Shown: one piece after another, positions 51,960-59,728 of the stretch | How positions within the stretch are numbered: the first letter of the stretch is position 1 | How the letters are laid out: every line of letters starts with the position of its first letter | Assembly: GCA_034432795.1 (NCBI GenBank) | Contig: DAOUBF010000015.1 | Location: 1-64,000 of the forward strand | Length of the DNA: 64,000 bases | Source of the DNA: DAOUBF01 sp034432795 | GTDB lineage: Bacteria > Chloroflexota > Anaerolineae > DSLN01 | Direction: 5' to 3' | Made by a program: the position numbers and the translations under genes | The notes under the pieces: generated by a model | Seen by the model: the letters and a program-made list of their open reading frames with translations, nothing else | The model's database searches: none | Told to the model about the DNA's origin: nothing

Positions 51960-52124
51960 GGCTGGCCTGATAACTTTAAGGTATTACGAGGTTCGTGCGC
52001 GAGGGGCTAAACATGGGGGCTATTTGGGGAGCAACCCCTATATATTCCGAAAATATGTTAAATCTCGCCACAGGTGACTTGCTGTGAAGTTATCCACATC
52101 CCAGGGTGTCGCAAGGAGGATTGT
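51960..52124. other. Divergent intergenic region with one perfect DnaA box
   Basis: The region between mraZ and the aminotransferase gene contains TTATCCACA at 52090-52098, identical to the high-affinity DnaA box, and an AT-rich patch at 52039-52065. Only one box was seen, so an origin is not supported. A regulatory DnaA site is possible. No clear promoter was found for the plus-strand gene. Confidence 0.3.
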
Positions 52125-53546
52125 ATGACAGCGCTGTATTCTGTGCAAACCGGTGATAACCTGGAGCGCATTCGCGCCCGCATCGTGGGCATTGATCGGC
52201 AGGTGCCGCTCCTGGATGGCAGCCAGCGCACGTACATTAACTTTGATAACACCGCCAGCACCCCTATCCTGCGCGATGTCAAAGAGACGGTGGACCGCTT
52301 CCTGGAGTGGTATGCCAGCGTGCATCGGGGCGCGGGGTTCAAATCCCATGTCGCCACCCGCGCCTATGAGGACGCCCGCCGCATTGTCGCTGAGTTTGTG
52401 GGCGCCAATCTCCAGGAGCACACGGTGATCTTCGGCAAGAACACAACCGAGGCGCTGAACAAGCTGGCCCGTCGTTTCCCCTTCGCCCCAGGCGATGTTG
52501 TCCTGGTCTCGTTGATGGAGCACCATTCTAACGACCTGCCCTGGCGGGCGGTCGCCAATGTCGTCCACGTCGGCCTGGATGCGCGTGGAGCGTTGGACGA
52601 GGCCGACTTTGACCGCAAGCTGGCCCAGTATCAGGGGCGAGTTAAGCTGGTGGCGATCAGCGGCGCGAGTAACGTGACCGGCTACATCAACCCGATCCAC
52701 CGCCTGGCGGCCAAAGCACATGCGGCGGGCGCCCAGATCGCGGTGGACTGCGCCCAGCTTGCCCCCCACCGCCGGATTGATATGCGCCCCCTTGACGATC
52801 CGGAGCACCTGGACTACATCGCCCTGTCGGCGCATAAGATGTATGCCCCCCTGGGCACGGGCGCGCTCATCGGGCGGCGCGACACCTTTGAACGGGGCGA
52901 GCCGGACTACCGCGGCGGCGGCACGATTGAGATCGTGACCACCGACTGGGTGGAGTGGGCCGATCCACCCGACCGGGACGAGGCAGGCAGCCCCAATGTC
53001 GTCGGTGCGGTGGCCCTGGCCGCCGCCATGCAGGCGCTCAACGCCATCGGGATGGAGGCCATCGCTGCACACGAGGCCGAACTGACCGCCTATGCCCTGG
53101 AGCGCATGGCCCGCATCCCCGGCATCCGCCTGTACGGGGACCCCGACCCGGCCCATGCTGCCCACCGGCTGGGGGTGATCCCCTTCAATCTGGAAAACGC
53201 CTCCCACTTCCTGGTCGCGGCCATCCTGGGGACGGAGTATGGCATCGGCGTGCGTAATGGCTGCTTTTGCGCCCATCCTTACGTCTTGCATCTGTTGAAG
53301 GTAGATAAGGCAGAGGCGGAGCGCGTGCGTCAAGACATGCTTCGGCGCGACCGCCGCACGATGCCGGGGTTGGTGCGGGCCAGCTTCGGCATGTACAATA
53401 CCCTAGAGGAGGTGGATGTGCTCGTTGGGGCGCTGGAGGACATCGCCGCCGGGCGCTATCGCGGCACATATGTCCAGGACCCGGCCTCCGGCGATTACAC
53501 GGCGGTCGGCTGGGCGCCGGATTTCAGCCGCTATTTCACTTTATAA
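52125..53546 (+). CDS. Class-V aminotransferase-fold PLP enzyme (cysteine desulfurase-like)
   Basis: Start 52125 has AAGGAGGA six bases upstream. The 473-residue protein has INFDNTASTPILRDV, TEALNKLARR, VDCAQLAPHRRIDM and the PLP lysine Lys238 in LSAHKMYAPLGTG. RNGCFCAHPY near the C-terminus has a cysteine in the SufS-like loop region. It could be a desulfurase, lyase or epimerase; the substrate is not determined. The next gene begins two bases after its stop, so a joint pathway with the cyclase-family hydrolase is likely. Confidence 0.8.
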   Translation: MTALYSVQTGDNLERIRARIVGIDRQVPLLDGSQRTYINFDNTASTPILRDVKETVDRFLEWYASVHRGAGFKSHVATRAYEDARRIVAEFVGANLQEHTVIFGKNTTEALNKLARRFPFAPGDVVLVSLMEHHSNDLPWRAVANVVHVGLDARGALDEADFDRKLAQYQGRVKLVAISGASNVTGYINPIHRLAAKAHAAGAQIAVDCAQLAPHRRIDMRPLDDPEHLDYIALSAHKMYAPLGTGALIGRRDTFERGEPDYRGGGTIEIVTTDWVEWADPPDRDEAGSPNVVGAVALAAAMQALNAIGMEAIAAHEAELTAYALERMARIPGIRLYGDPDPAHAAHRLGVIPFNLENASHFLVAAILGTEYGIGVRNGCFCAHPYVLHLLKVDKAEAERVRQDMLRRDRRTMPGLVRASFGMYNTLEEVDVLVGALEDIAAGRYRGTYVQDPASGDYTAVGWAPDFSRYFTL

Positions 53547-53548
53547 CC

Positions 53549-54190
53549 ATGCCCATCTACGACATCTCGCTGCCTGTTTCAACCCATCTGGTCACCTGGC
53601 CGGGCGACCCCCGGCCTGAGGTGGAGCGGATAGCCACACTTGAGGCCCAGGGCGTCAACCTGACGCGCCTGGCCTGTAGCGCCCACGCAGGCACCCATGT
53701 GGACGCGCCCGATCATGTGATCGCAGGTGGGGCCACTGTGGAGGCCTTGCCGTTGGAGGTGCTGATCGGCCCGGCCTATGTCATCGCCCTCCCTGGCGTG
53801 CGCCAGATTACCCCGGCGGACCTGGCCGCGCTGGACTGGCCCGCCGAGGCTCAACGCGTGTTGTTCAAGACGGACAATTCGCGCCTGTGGAGTGGACCAA
53901 AAGCGGGCGAGTTCCAGCCGGACTTCGTGGCCTTCACGCCGGAGGCCGCCTGCTGGCTGGTGGAGCGAGGCGTCCGTCTGGTCGGCGTGGACTACCTCTC
54001 GGTGGACCCCTACGAGGCGCAGGGGGCGGAGCCTTACCCGGCCCACCGCATTCTCCTCAGCGCGGGCGTGGTGATTGTGGAGGGCCTGAACCTGGCCGAG
54101 GTGCCACCCGGCCCGTATGAACTCATGTGCCTGCCGCTCAAGCTGGTGGGCGCGGACGGCGCGCCCGCACGTGTTATTTTAAGAGGGTAG
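53549..54190 (+). CDS. Cyclase-family (kynurenine formamidase-like) metal hydrolase
   Basis: The 213-residue protein has the family metal-binding motif HAGTHVDAPDH and the C-terminal LLSAGVVIVEGLNLAEV. Members hydrolyse N-formylkynurenine or other amide/cyclic substrates. The coupled PLP enzyme upstream (class-V fold, as in kynureninase) makes a tryptophan-catabolic role conceivable, but that enzyme looks more like the desulfurase branch, so the substrate is open. Confidence 0.8.
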   Translation: MPIYDISLPVSTHLVTWPGDPRPEVERIATLEAQGVNLTRLACSAHAGTHVDAPDHVIAGGATVEALPLEVLIGPAYVIALPGVRQITPADLAALDWPAEAQRVLFKTDNSRLWSGPKAGEFQPDFVAFTPEAACWLVERGVRLVGVDYLSVDPYEAQGAEPYPAHRILLSAGVVIVEGLNLAEVPPGPYELMCLPLKLVGADGAPARVILRG

Positions 54191-54192
54191 CC

Positions 54193-55650
54193 ATGCGCCG
54201 CACGAAGATCGTCGCCACTATCGGCCCGGCCACCGAGAGCGAGGAACGGTTGGAGGCGCTCATCCGCGCCGGTGTGGATGTCATCCGCCTGAATTTCTCG
54301 CATGGCACGCATGAGAGCCACGCCCAGGTGATTGAGCGCGTCCGGCGGATCGCCGCCGGGCTGCACCTGCCTGTCGCCATCCTCCAGGACTTGCAAGGGC
54401 CGAAGATACGCACGGGGGCGCTGGCAGGCGGCGCCCCGGTCCTGCTCGCCGACGGCGCGACATTCACGCTGACGACGCGCCCGGTGGAAGGCACTGCCAG
54501 CGCGGTCTCCACGACCTATGCCGGTCTGCCCCAGGACGTGCGCCCCGGCGACCGTATCCTGCTGGATGACGGGCTGATTGAGTTGCGCGTAGAGGCTGTG
54601 CAGGGCCAGGACGTGATCACACGGGTGGTGCACGGTGGCCTGCTGGGAGAGCACAAGGGCATCAACCTGCCCGGTATCGCCACCCAGGCCCCGGCGCTGA
54701 CCGAGAAGGACCGCGAGGACCTGGCCTTCGGCCTGGCGCAGGGCGTGGACTACGTGGCGCTCAGCTTCGTTCGCCGCGCTGAGGATGTGCTGGCGTTGCG
54801 CCAGGCCATTGCTGAACTGTTGCCCTTGTCCCGCTCCCCTCAAGGTTGGGAGATAAGAAGTGAAGGCCCCGGCATCATCGCCAAGCTGGAGAAGCCCCAG
54901 GCGCTGGACAACCTGGAGGCCATCCTGGAGGCCTGCGACGGCGTGATGGTGGCGCGGGGCGACCTGGGCGTGGAGCTTTCGCCGCAGCAGGTGCCCATCG
55001 CCCAGAAAACCATCATTGAAGCCGCCAATCGCACACAACGCTTTGTCATTACCGCCACCCAGATGCTGGAGAGCATGATCACCCACCCGCGCCCGACGCG
55101 GGCCGAGGCCTCCGACGTGGCTAACGCCATCTTTGACGGCACGGACGCGGTTATGCTGAGCGGCGAGACCGCCGTGGGCGCCTATCCGGTGGAGGCGGTG
55201 AGGATGATGGCGGCCATCGCCGAGGAAGCGGAGGCCCATCTGGCGCGTTGGGGCAGCCCTGTGCTGCACCGGGGCGCCACCCAGGACGATGCCCTGGCGA
55301 TCGTGCGGGCGGCCCGCGAACTGGCGGAGGACCGGGGCGTGCGTGCCATCTGCGCCTTCACGCGCACCGGCCGGACGGCGCGGCTGATGTCCAAGGAACG
55401 CCCCCATGTGCCTATCCTGGCCTTCACGCCCTTTGAGAGCGTGCGGCGCTATCTGGCGCTGGCCTGGGGGGTGGTGCCCTGCCTGCTGGAGCACCGGGCC
55501 AGCGTTGAGGAGATGCTCGCTGGCGTGGAGGAGGCCCTCAAGGCGCGGGGATTAGTTCAGCCTGGGGATCAGGTGGTGGTGACCGGCGGGTTGCCTGTGG
55601 ACGTGCAGACGCCAACCAACTTTATCAAGCTGCACACGGTGGGCGGATAG
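54193..55650 (+). CDS. pyk: Pyruvate kinase
   Basis: Start 54193 removes an overlapping extension. The 485-residue enzyme converts phosphoenolpyruvate and ADP to pyruvate and ATP. Seen: TKIVATIGPAT, LNFSHGTHESH, DLQGPKIRTG, the signature IIAKLEKPQALDNLEAIL with catalytic Lys, MVARGDLGVEL and TATQMLESM. A short insert (SRSPQGWEIRSEG) precedes the signature compared with typical enzymes. pfkA follows after 20 bases, so both irreversible lower and upper glycolytic steps are linked. Confidence 0.95.
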   Translation: MRRTKIVATIGPATESEERLEALIRAGVDVIRLNFSHGTHESHAQVIERVRRIAAGLHLPVAILQDLQGPKIRTGALAGGAPVLLADGATFTLTTRPVEGTASAVSTTYAGLPQDVRPGDRILLDDGLIELRVEAVQGQDVITRVVHGGLLGEHKGINLPGIATQAPALTEKDREDLAFGLAQGVDYVALSFVRRAEDVLALRQAIAELLPLSRSPQGWEIRSEGPGIIAKLEKPQALDNLEAILEACDGVMVARGDLGVELSPQQVPIAQKTIIEAANRTQRFVITATQMLESMITHPRPTRAEASDVANAIFDGTDAVMLSGETAVGAYPVEAVRMMAAIAEEAEAHLARWGSPVLHRGATQDDALAIVRAARELAEDRGVRAICAFTRTGRTARLMSKERPHVPILAFTPFESVRRYLALAWGVVPCLLEHRASVEEMLAGVEEALKARGLVQPGDQVVVTGGLPVDVQTPTNFIKLHTVGG

Positions 55651-55670
55651 CCCGGTGGGTAGATGAGACC

Positions 55671-56642
55671 ATGAGACGGATCGCTGTATTAACCAGTGGT
55701 GGAGATGCACCGGGCATGAACGCGGCGATTCGCGCCGTGACCCGCTGCGCCCTGGGCGAGGGCTGGGAAGTCTTCGGCGTGCGCCGGGGCTATGTTGGCC
55801 TGATCCAGGGCCAGTTTGAGCCTTTGAATGCCCGCTCGGTAGGGGGCATCATCCAGCAGGGCGGCACGATCCTGGGCAGCGCGCGCTCCCCGGAGTTCCA
55901 GACCGAGGAGGGCCGCCTCCAGGCGGTGCGCGCCCTGCACCAGCAGGACATTGATGCCCTGGTCGTCATCGGCGGCAATGGCTCGCAGGCCGGTGCCCTG
56001 GCCCTCTGGCAGATGGGCTTCCCGGTCGTGGGCGTGGCTTCCACCATTGACAATGACCTGGCAGGCAGCGACATCACCATTGGCGTAGATACCGCGCTCA
56101 ACATCGCGCTGGAGGCAATTGACCGCCTCAAGACGACCGCCTCCTCGCACCAACGTGCCTTCCTGGTGGAGGTCATGGGGCGGAAGTGCGGCTATCTGGC
56201 GTTGATGACCGGCATCGCCGGGGGCGCGGAGATGATTGTTATTCCGGAGATAGAGACCACGCCGGAGGAGGTGGCCCAGGGGCTGCGTGCGGCCTATGAG
56301 CGCGGCAAGGCCCACGCCATTGCGGTCGTCGCGGAGGGCGCCAAATACGACGCCGAGGCGCTGGCCGCCTACTTCCGCCAGCATCGGGCGCGCATTGGGT
56401 TTGAGTTGCGCACCACCACCCTCGGCCATGTCCAGCGGGGGGGCGCCCCCACAGCCTATGACCGGCTGCTGGCGACACGGCTGGGGGCGGGCGCGGTGGC
56501 GGCACTGGCGCGGGGCGAGGCGGGCGTGCTGGTGGGCATGGTGCGCGGTCGGGTAGCGACGACGCCCTTAACCGAGGTCGTCGGCGTGCAGAAGTCTATT
56601 GACCCGGAGTTGTTTGCCCTGGCCAGGGTGTTGGAGAGCTAG
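55671..56642 (+). CDS. pfkA: 6-phosphofructokinase (PfkA family) with Asn103
   Basis: The 323-residue enzyme has LTSGGDAPGMNAAIRA, STIDNDLAGSDITIG (catalytic Asp), VEVMGRKCGYLAL and LGHVQRGGAPTAYDR. The phosphate-donor site reads GGNGSQ, i.e. Asn at position 103 where most enzymes have Asp, with Gly104 retained (Gly favours ATP, Asp favours pyrophosphate). The donor therefore looks like ATP, but metal binding may differ. It is cotranscribed with pyk. Confidence 0.92.
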   Translation: MRRIAVLTSGGDAPGMNAAIRAVTRCALGEGWEVFGVRRGYVGLIQGQFEPLNARSVGGIIQQGGTILGSARSPEFQTEEGRLQAVRALHQQDIDALVVIGGNGSQAGALALWQMGFPVVGVASTIDNDLAGSDITIGVDTALNIALEAIDRLKTTASSHQRAFLVEVMGRKCGYLALMTGIAGGAEMIVIPEIETTPEEVAQGLRAAYERGKAHAIAVVAEGAKYDAEALAAYFRQHRARIGFELRTTTLGHVQRGGAPTAYDRLLATRLGAGAVAALARGEAGVLVGMVRGRVATTPLTEVVGVQKSIDPELFALARVLES

Positions 56643-56663
56643 GGGGATCTATCCTCCACAGAG

Positions 56664-56737
56664 GGGGACAGGCCCTCACCCCCGGCCCCGTTCCCAACCG
56701 GGCTGAAGCCCGGTACCGGGGGAGGGCGGGGAGAGGC
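56664..56737. repeat. CCCTCACCCCC / CGGGCTGAAGCCCGG composite palindromic repeat
   Basis: CCGGGCTGAAGCCCGG flanked by CCCTCACCCCCGGCCCCG and GGGGGAGGGCGGGGAGAGG, between the convergent pfkA and anti-sigma genes. It has the same modules as at 11516 and inside murG. Confidence 0.6.
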
Positions 56738-56739
56738 GC

Positions 56740-57507
56740 TTAAGGACGTTGGGCCAGCGCCCCGCCGATTACACGCGGGCCGGTGGGGCCGGGGCTGCCT
56801 GTGGCTGGCTCGGTGGTGATGCCGATCTGCTGGTAACTTTGCAGGGGCCGGGGGGCGCGGATGAGTACGGTGGCGTGGCCGTCGGGGCGCACGGTGAAGA
56901 GGCCACCGCTATCCCGTTGCCCGTCGCGGATCAGCCAGACCTGATAGGCTTTGTCCGGGGGCAGGGTGGCGAGGCGGTAAACCACCAGGAGGGCCGTGGA
57001 TGACCCCGGCTGCATATAGACCACGGCCCGCGCCTCTGGCGCCTGTTGCGCGGCCTCCAGGCTGACGCTCATGTGATCCGGCGCGCTTAAAATCCGGCCC
57101 ATCTCCAGCGCGTCGGCCAGGGCCGCATAGCGCGCCCGCTCGCTGAGCGCCAGGCCGCCAAGCGCCAGCAGCGCCAGCAAAGCACCCAGTGCGGCCCAGC
57201 GTGGCAGCACAATCGTCCCCTCCCAAAAGCGCCGCCAGCCTGAGCGACTGGCGACCTGGGGGTGGGCCGCCGGATGCACCGCAGGCTGCGCCCGCAGGCG
57301 CGCCAGGAGTTTCGCCCTCAGCGCAGGGGGCGGCTCCAGCGCCGGCACCTGGTAGAGCAATTCCTCTGCCACGATCTGATAGTCTCTAAGCGTCTCCTGG
57401 CATATCGGGCAGGTTTCCAGGTGTTGCCGTGCCGCCTCGGCTTCGGCTGGCTCCAACGCGCCGATGGCGTAGAGCGGGATCAATTCATCGTACTCCGCCG
57501 GATGCAT
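56740..57507 (-). CDS. RskA-like anti-sigma factor without adjacent sigma gene
   Basis: The 255-residue protein has an N-terminal zinc-type anti-sigma domain (HLETCPIC), one membrane helix (WAALGALLALLALGGLAL) and a C-terminal RskA-like domain with LPPDKAYQVWLIRDGQRDSGGLFTV and PTGPRVIGGAL near the end. Such proteins normally follow their sigma factor. Here the upstream 470 bases contain only repeats, so the sigma gene has been lost or lies elsewhere. Confidence 0.85.
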   Translation of the reverse strand: MHPAEYDELIPLYAIGALEPAEAEAARQHLETCPICQETLRDYQIVAEELLYQVPALEPPPALRAKLLARLRAQPAVHPAAHPQVASRSGWRRFWEGTIVLPRWAALGALLALLALGGLALSERARYAALADALEMGRILSAPDHMSVSLEAAQQAPEARAVVYMQPGSSTALLVVYRLATLPPDKAYQVWLIRDGQRDSGGLFTVRPDGHATVLIRAPRPLQSYQQIGITTEPATGSPGPTGPRVIGGALAQRP

Positions 57508-57981
57508 CGTTAGATAGCCCTTATCCTAATATTACGCTTGCCAGTCCCGTTCCGATCAGGCTGAACGCCCCTGTGTCCTGGTACTTTTAACCACAAGGCT
57601 AATCCGTTAGTACCTTTGTCCCCCAGGTCCGGTTTAGAGGCTGCTTTAGTGTAGCGCAAGACACGTGATTTGTCACATTGACCCCCCCTTGGGTGTATTT
57701 CACATTGGGGGCCGTCCTGCGGTTGAAACCGCGCCTGACAGGCCGGTGGCCGGGCGGCCCGCGAGGCGGGATAGAATAGCCTGTAGGGCGGCTTTCCATA
57801 GCCGCCGAAAGGCTTTCCATAGCCGCCGCAGCAGCGCAGAAGAGCGGCAGGTATAGAAACCTGCCCTACGCCTTTAATGTAGGGCAAGACGCGCGATTTG
57901 TCACATTGACCCTCCCCCATCCAGAGGGAGGGAACCCACCCCCTCCCCCGATGGCGTGGCGGATACCGGCCCCGACGACGC
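57508..57981. repeat. Repeat-filled gap with direct, tandem and inverted repeats
   Basis: No credible gene. Two 35-base direct repeats (57650-57684 and 57878-57912, three mismatches; both contain GATTTGTCACATTGACCC) flank a segment. That segment holds two tandem copies of GGCTTTCCATAGCCGCCG (57790 and 57811, 21-base period) and hairpins GGCGGCT-TTCCAT-AGCCGCC and GGCAGGT-ATAGAA-ACCTGCC. A CCCTCCCCC fragment follows at 57907. This may be the scar where a sigma gene once preceded the anti-sigma gene. Confidence 0.65.
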
Positions 57982-59259
57982 TCAGGCCGCGCCTGGGGTG
58001 CCAGCGTCGTCTTGCGGAAGCGCAAATCGCAGCGATTGGGCATAGGCACGGGCGGCGGGAACGGAGACCAGTTCCAGTTCCGGATAGCGCAGTGCGGTCA
58101 ACCTGCCGCCGAAGACGCAGCCGGTGTCAATGTTGATGGTGCCGTTAAGCCACTCCGGCTCAAACACCGGCGTGTGCCCGTACACGACCCGCGCCCGGCC
58201 CCGATACTCCGCCGCCCAGTTGTAGCGGATGGGCAGGCCAAACTCATCCAGTTCGCCTGTGGTCTCGCCATATAAAGCGAAGTCACGCACCCGCTTCGTA
58301 TCACGCCCCTGCATCTCCGCCTTCATGCCCGCGTGGGCCACCACCAGACGGCCACCGTCCAGCACGTAGTGGCTGGGCAGGCTTTCCAGGAAGCGGATGA
58401 CCAGGGATTTAAACGCCGCTGGCTCCTGCTCCAACTGGGCCAGCGATTGCTCCAGCCCGTGCTTGATCTGCACGTTGCGGCCCTTTAGTTTGCGCAGGAG
58501 CTTGTCATCATGGTTGCCGATCACGCACAGGGCTGCGTCGGAGCGAACCATGCTCATGACCAGGCGGAGGGTCGCTGGGATGTACGGCCCGCGATCCACG
58601 AGGTCACCCAGGAAGATGGCCTTGCGGCCTGTGGGGGGACGCACCTGAAAGCGTTGATCATCGGGAACCCCTGGCCGAAGCCCGATGGTGTAGCCGAGCC
58701 GCTTGAGCAGGGCGACAAGTTCGTCAAAGCAGCCGTGTACATCGCCGATGATGTCAAAAGGCCCATGTTCGTGCCTCCGGTTGACGGGCAGCCGCCGGCG
58801 CTCCACCCACGCAGCTTCCACCTCCTCAGGCGATGAGAGGACATACAGGGCGTCAAAGCCCTCGCGTTCCAGGGTGGGCAGCATCAACTGGAGGGCGTGG
58901 CACTGCTGGCGGATGACCTCTGGGTTGGCCCGGCTTTCGGGGGGCTGGCGTTCCAGGCAGACGGCCTCCGGCAGGTTGAACACGATGGCAATGGCGGCGC
59001 AATAATACCTGTGGGCCAGCTTCGGCCATGCCTGGCGTGCCTCCGGGTCAAGGTTCGGCGCGTCAATCACCGTCAGGTGGCCTGCGACCAGCCGCTCAGC
59101 GGCGAGGCGGTACACGTCCTGCTCCCCCGAGCCTGGAAGCCCGCTGTCGGGCGCGATGATCTCGGAGGGCTGGAAGTGCTTATGGGCAAAGGTGGATTTG
59201 CCAGAGCCTGTGGGGCCGATGAGGACGACCAGGGCGAGTTCGGGGATGGTGAGTTTCAT
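57982..59259 (-). CDS. Shortened Pnkp-like polynucleotide kinase-phosphatase without ligase domain
   Basis: The 425-residue protein resembles the first two domains of bacterial Pnkp RNA-repair enzymes. The kinase part (residues 1-165) has MKLTIPELALVVLIG and P-loop GPTGSGKSTF, TVIDAPNLDPEAR and AIVFNLPEAVCLER. The segment after the P-loop is about 13 residues shorter than in Pnkp and lacks the conserved Arg-containing stretch. The phosphatase part (about 170-410) keeps all metallophosphatase motifs: GDVHGC, GDLVDRGP, GNHD, VVAHAG and YGHTP. The C-terminal adenylyltransferase/ligase domain of Pnkp is absent. It follows the small gene upstream by 3 bases. Confidence 0.8.
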   Translation of the reverse strand: MKLTIPELALVVLIGPTGSGKSTFAHKHFQPSEIIAPDSGLPGSGEQDVYRLAAERLVAGHLTVIDAPNLDPEARQAWPKLAHRYYCAAIAIVFNLPEAVCLERQPPESRANPEVIRQQCHALQLMLPTLEREGFDALYVLSSPEEVEAAWVERRRLPVNRRHEHGPFDIIGDVHGCFDELVALLKRLGYTIGLRPGVPDDQRFQVRPPTGRKAIFLGDLVDRGPYIPATLRLVMSMVRSDAALCVIGNHDDKLLRKLKGRNVQIKHGLEQSLAQLEQEPAAFKSLVIRFLESLPSHYVLDGGRLVVAHAGMKAEMQGRDTKRVRDFALYGETTGELDEFGLPIRYNWAAEYRGRARVVYGHTPVFEPEWLNGTINIDTGCVFGGRLTALRYPELELVSVPAARAYAQSLRFALPQDDAGTPGAA

Positions 59260-59262
59260 GGC

Positions 59263-59715
59263 CTAGAATGTGCTCTCCAGGTCCTCCAGCCAGACGCGGC
59301 CATAGGTCAGCGCCAGGCGTCCGGCCTCGGCCAGCGCCTGGGCCAGTTCCGCGTAGCTGGTGAACTCCCACCAGTGGTCCGGGCCGGGGATGTCGTGCAG
59401 GCCATAGACATGCCACAGGACGTGTGTCAACGGGGCGTGAAGATAGCCAGGGGTGTTGCGCCCCTCCTGTGGACTTAACCCCCGGCTGCGGGCCAGATTG
59501 ACGCGGAAGCGGGCTGTGGGTGTGTCCTGATAGCGCAGCAGTTGGAATTCAATGAAGGCGTACCAGCCGCTCGCCAGCGGGCGGCGGAAGCGGAAGAGGC
59601 CGCTCGCCTGCTGCAGGGGGTCACCAACGAGTTCATAGCCGGCGGCCTGGAAGGCCTGGCCGGTGACACGGAGCAGGGCGTCTTTGAACACCTCGTGCGG
59701 CTTCAAGGGACTCAA
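59263..59715 (-). CDS. Small conserved-looking protein, possibly DUF4304-like
   Basis: The 150-residue protein begins with VFKDALLRVTGQAFQAAGYEL, then FRFRRPLASGWYAFIEFQLL and RFRVNLARS, a helix-strand-strand pattern reminiscent of DUF4304. A Trp-rich centre follows (HVLWHVYGLHDIPGPDHWWEF). No catalytic motif is recognised. It is immediately upstream of, and almost certainly cotranslated with, the Pnkp-like gene, so it may be its partner. Confidence 0.55.
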   Translation of the reverse strand: MSPLKPHEVFKDALLRVTGQAFQAAGYELVGDPLQQASGLFRFRRPLASGWYAFIEFQLLRYQDTPTARFRVNLARSRGLSPQEGRNTPGYLHAPLTHVLWHVYGLHDIPGPDHWWEFTSYAELAQALAEAGRLALTYGRVWLEDLESTF

Positions 59716-59728
59716 GGATGAAGGAAAC

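Noticed and set aside
52000..52124. Replication origin next to mraZ
   Set aside because: Only one DnaA box and no dnaA or dnaN gene nearby.
52038..53333. 431-codon minus-strand frame opposite the class-V PLP enzyme
   Set aside because: Shadow frame of a well-supported gene with a strong ribosome binding site and PLP motif.
57650..57912. CRISPR array
   Set aside because: Only two direct repeats separated by about 190 bases and a two-unit tandem; no regular spacers and no cas genes.
57510..58049. 179-codon minus-strand frame in the repeat-filled gap
   Set aside because: It is made entirely of direct and inverted repeats, overlaps the Pnkp-like gene end and has no coding features.
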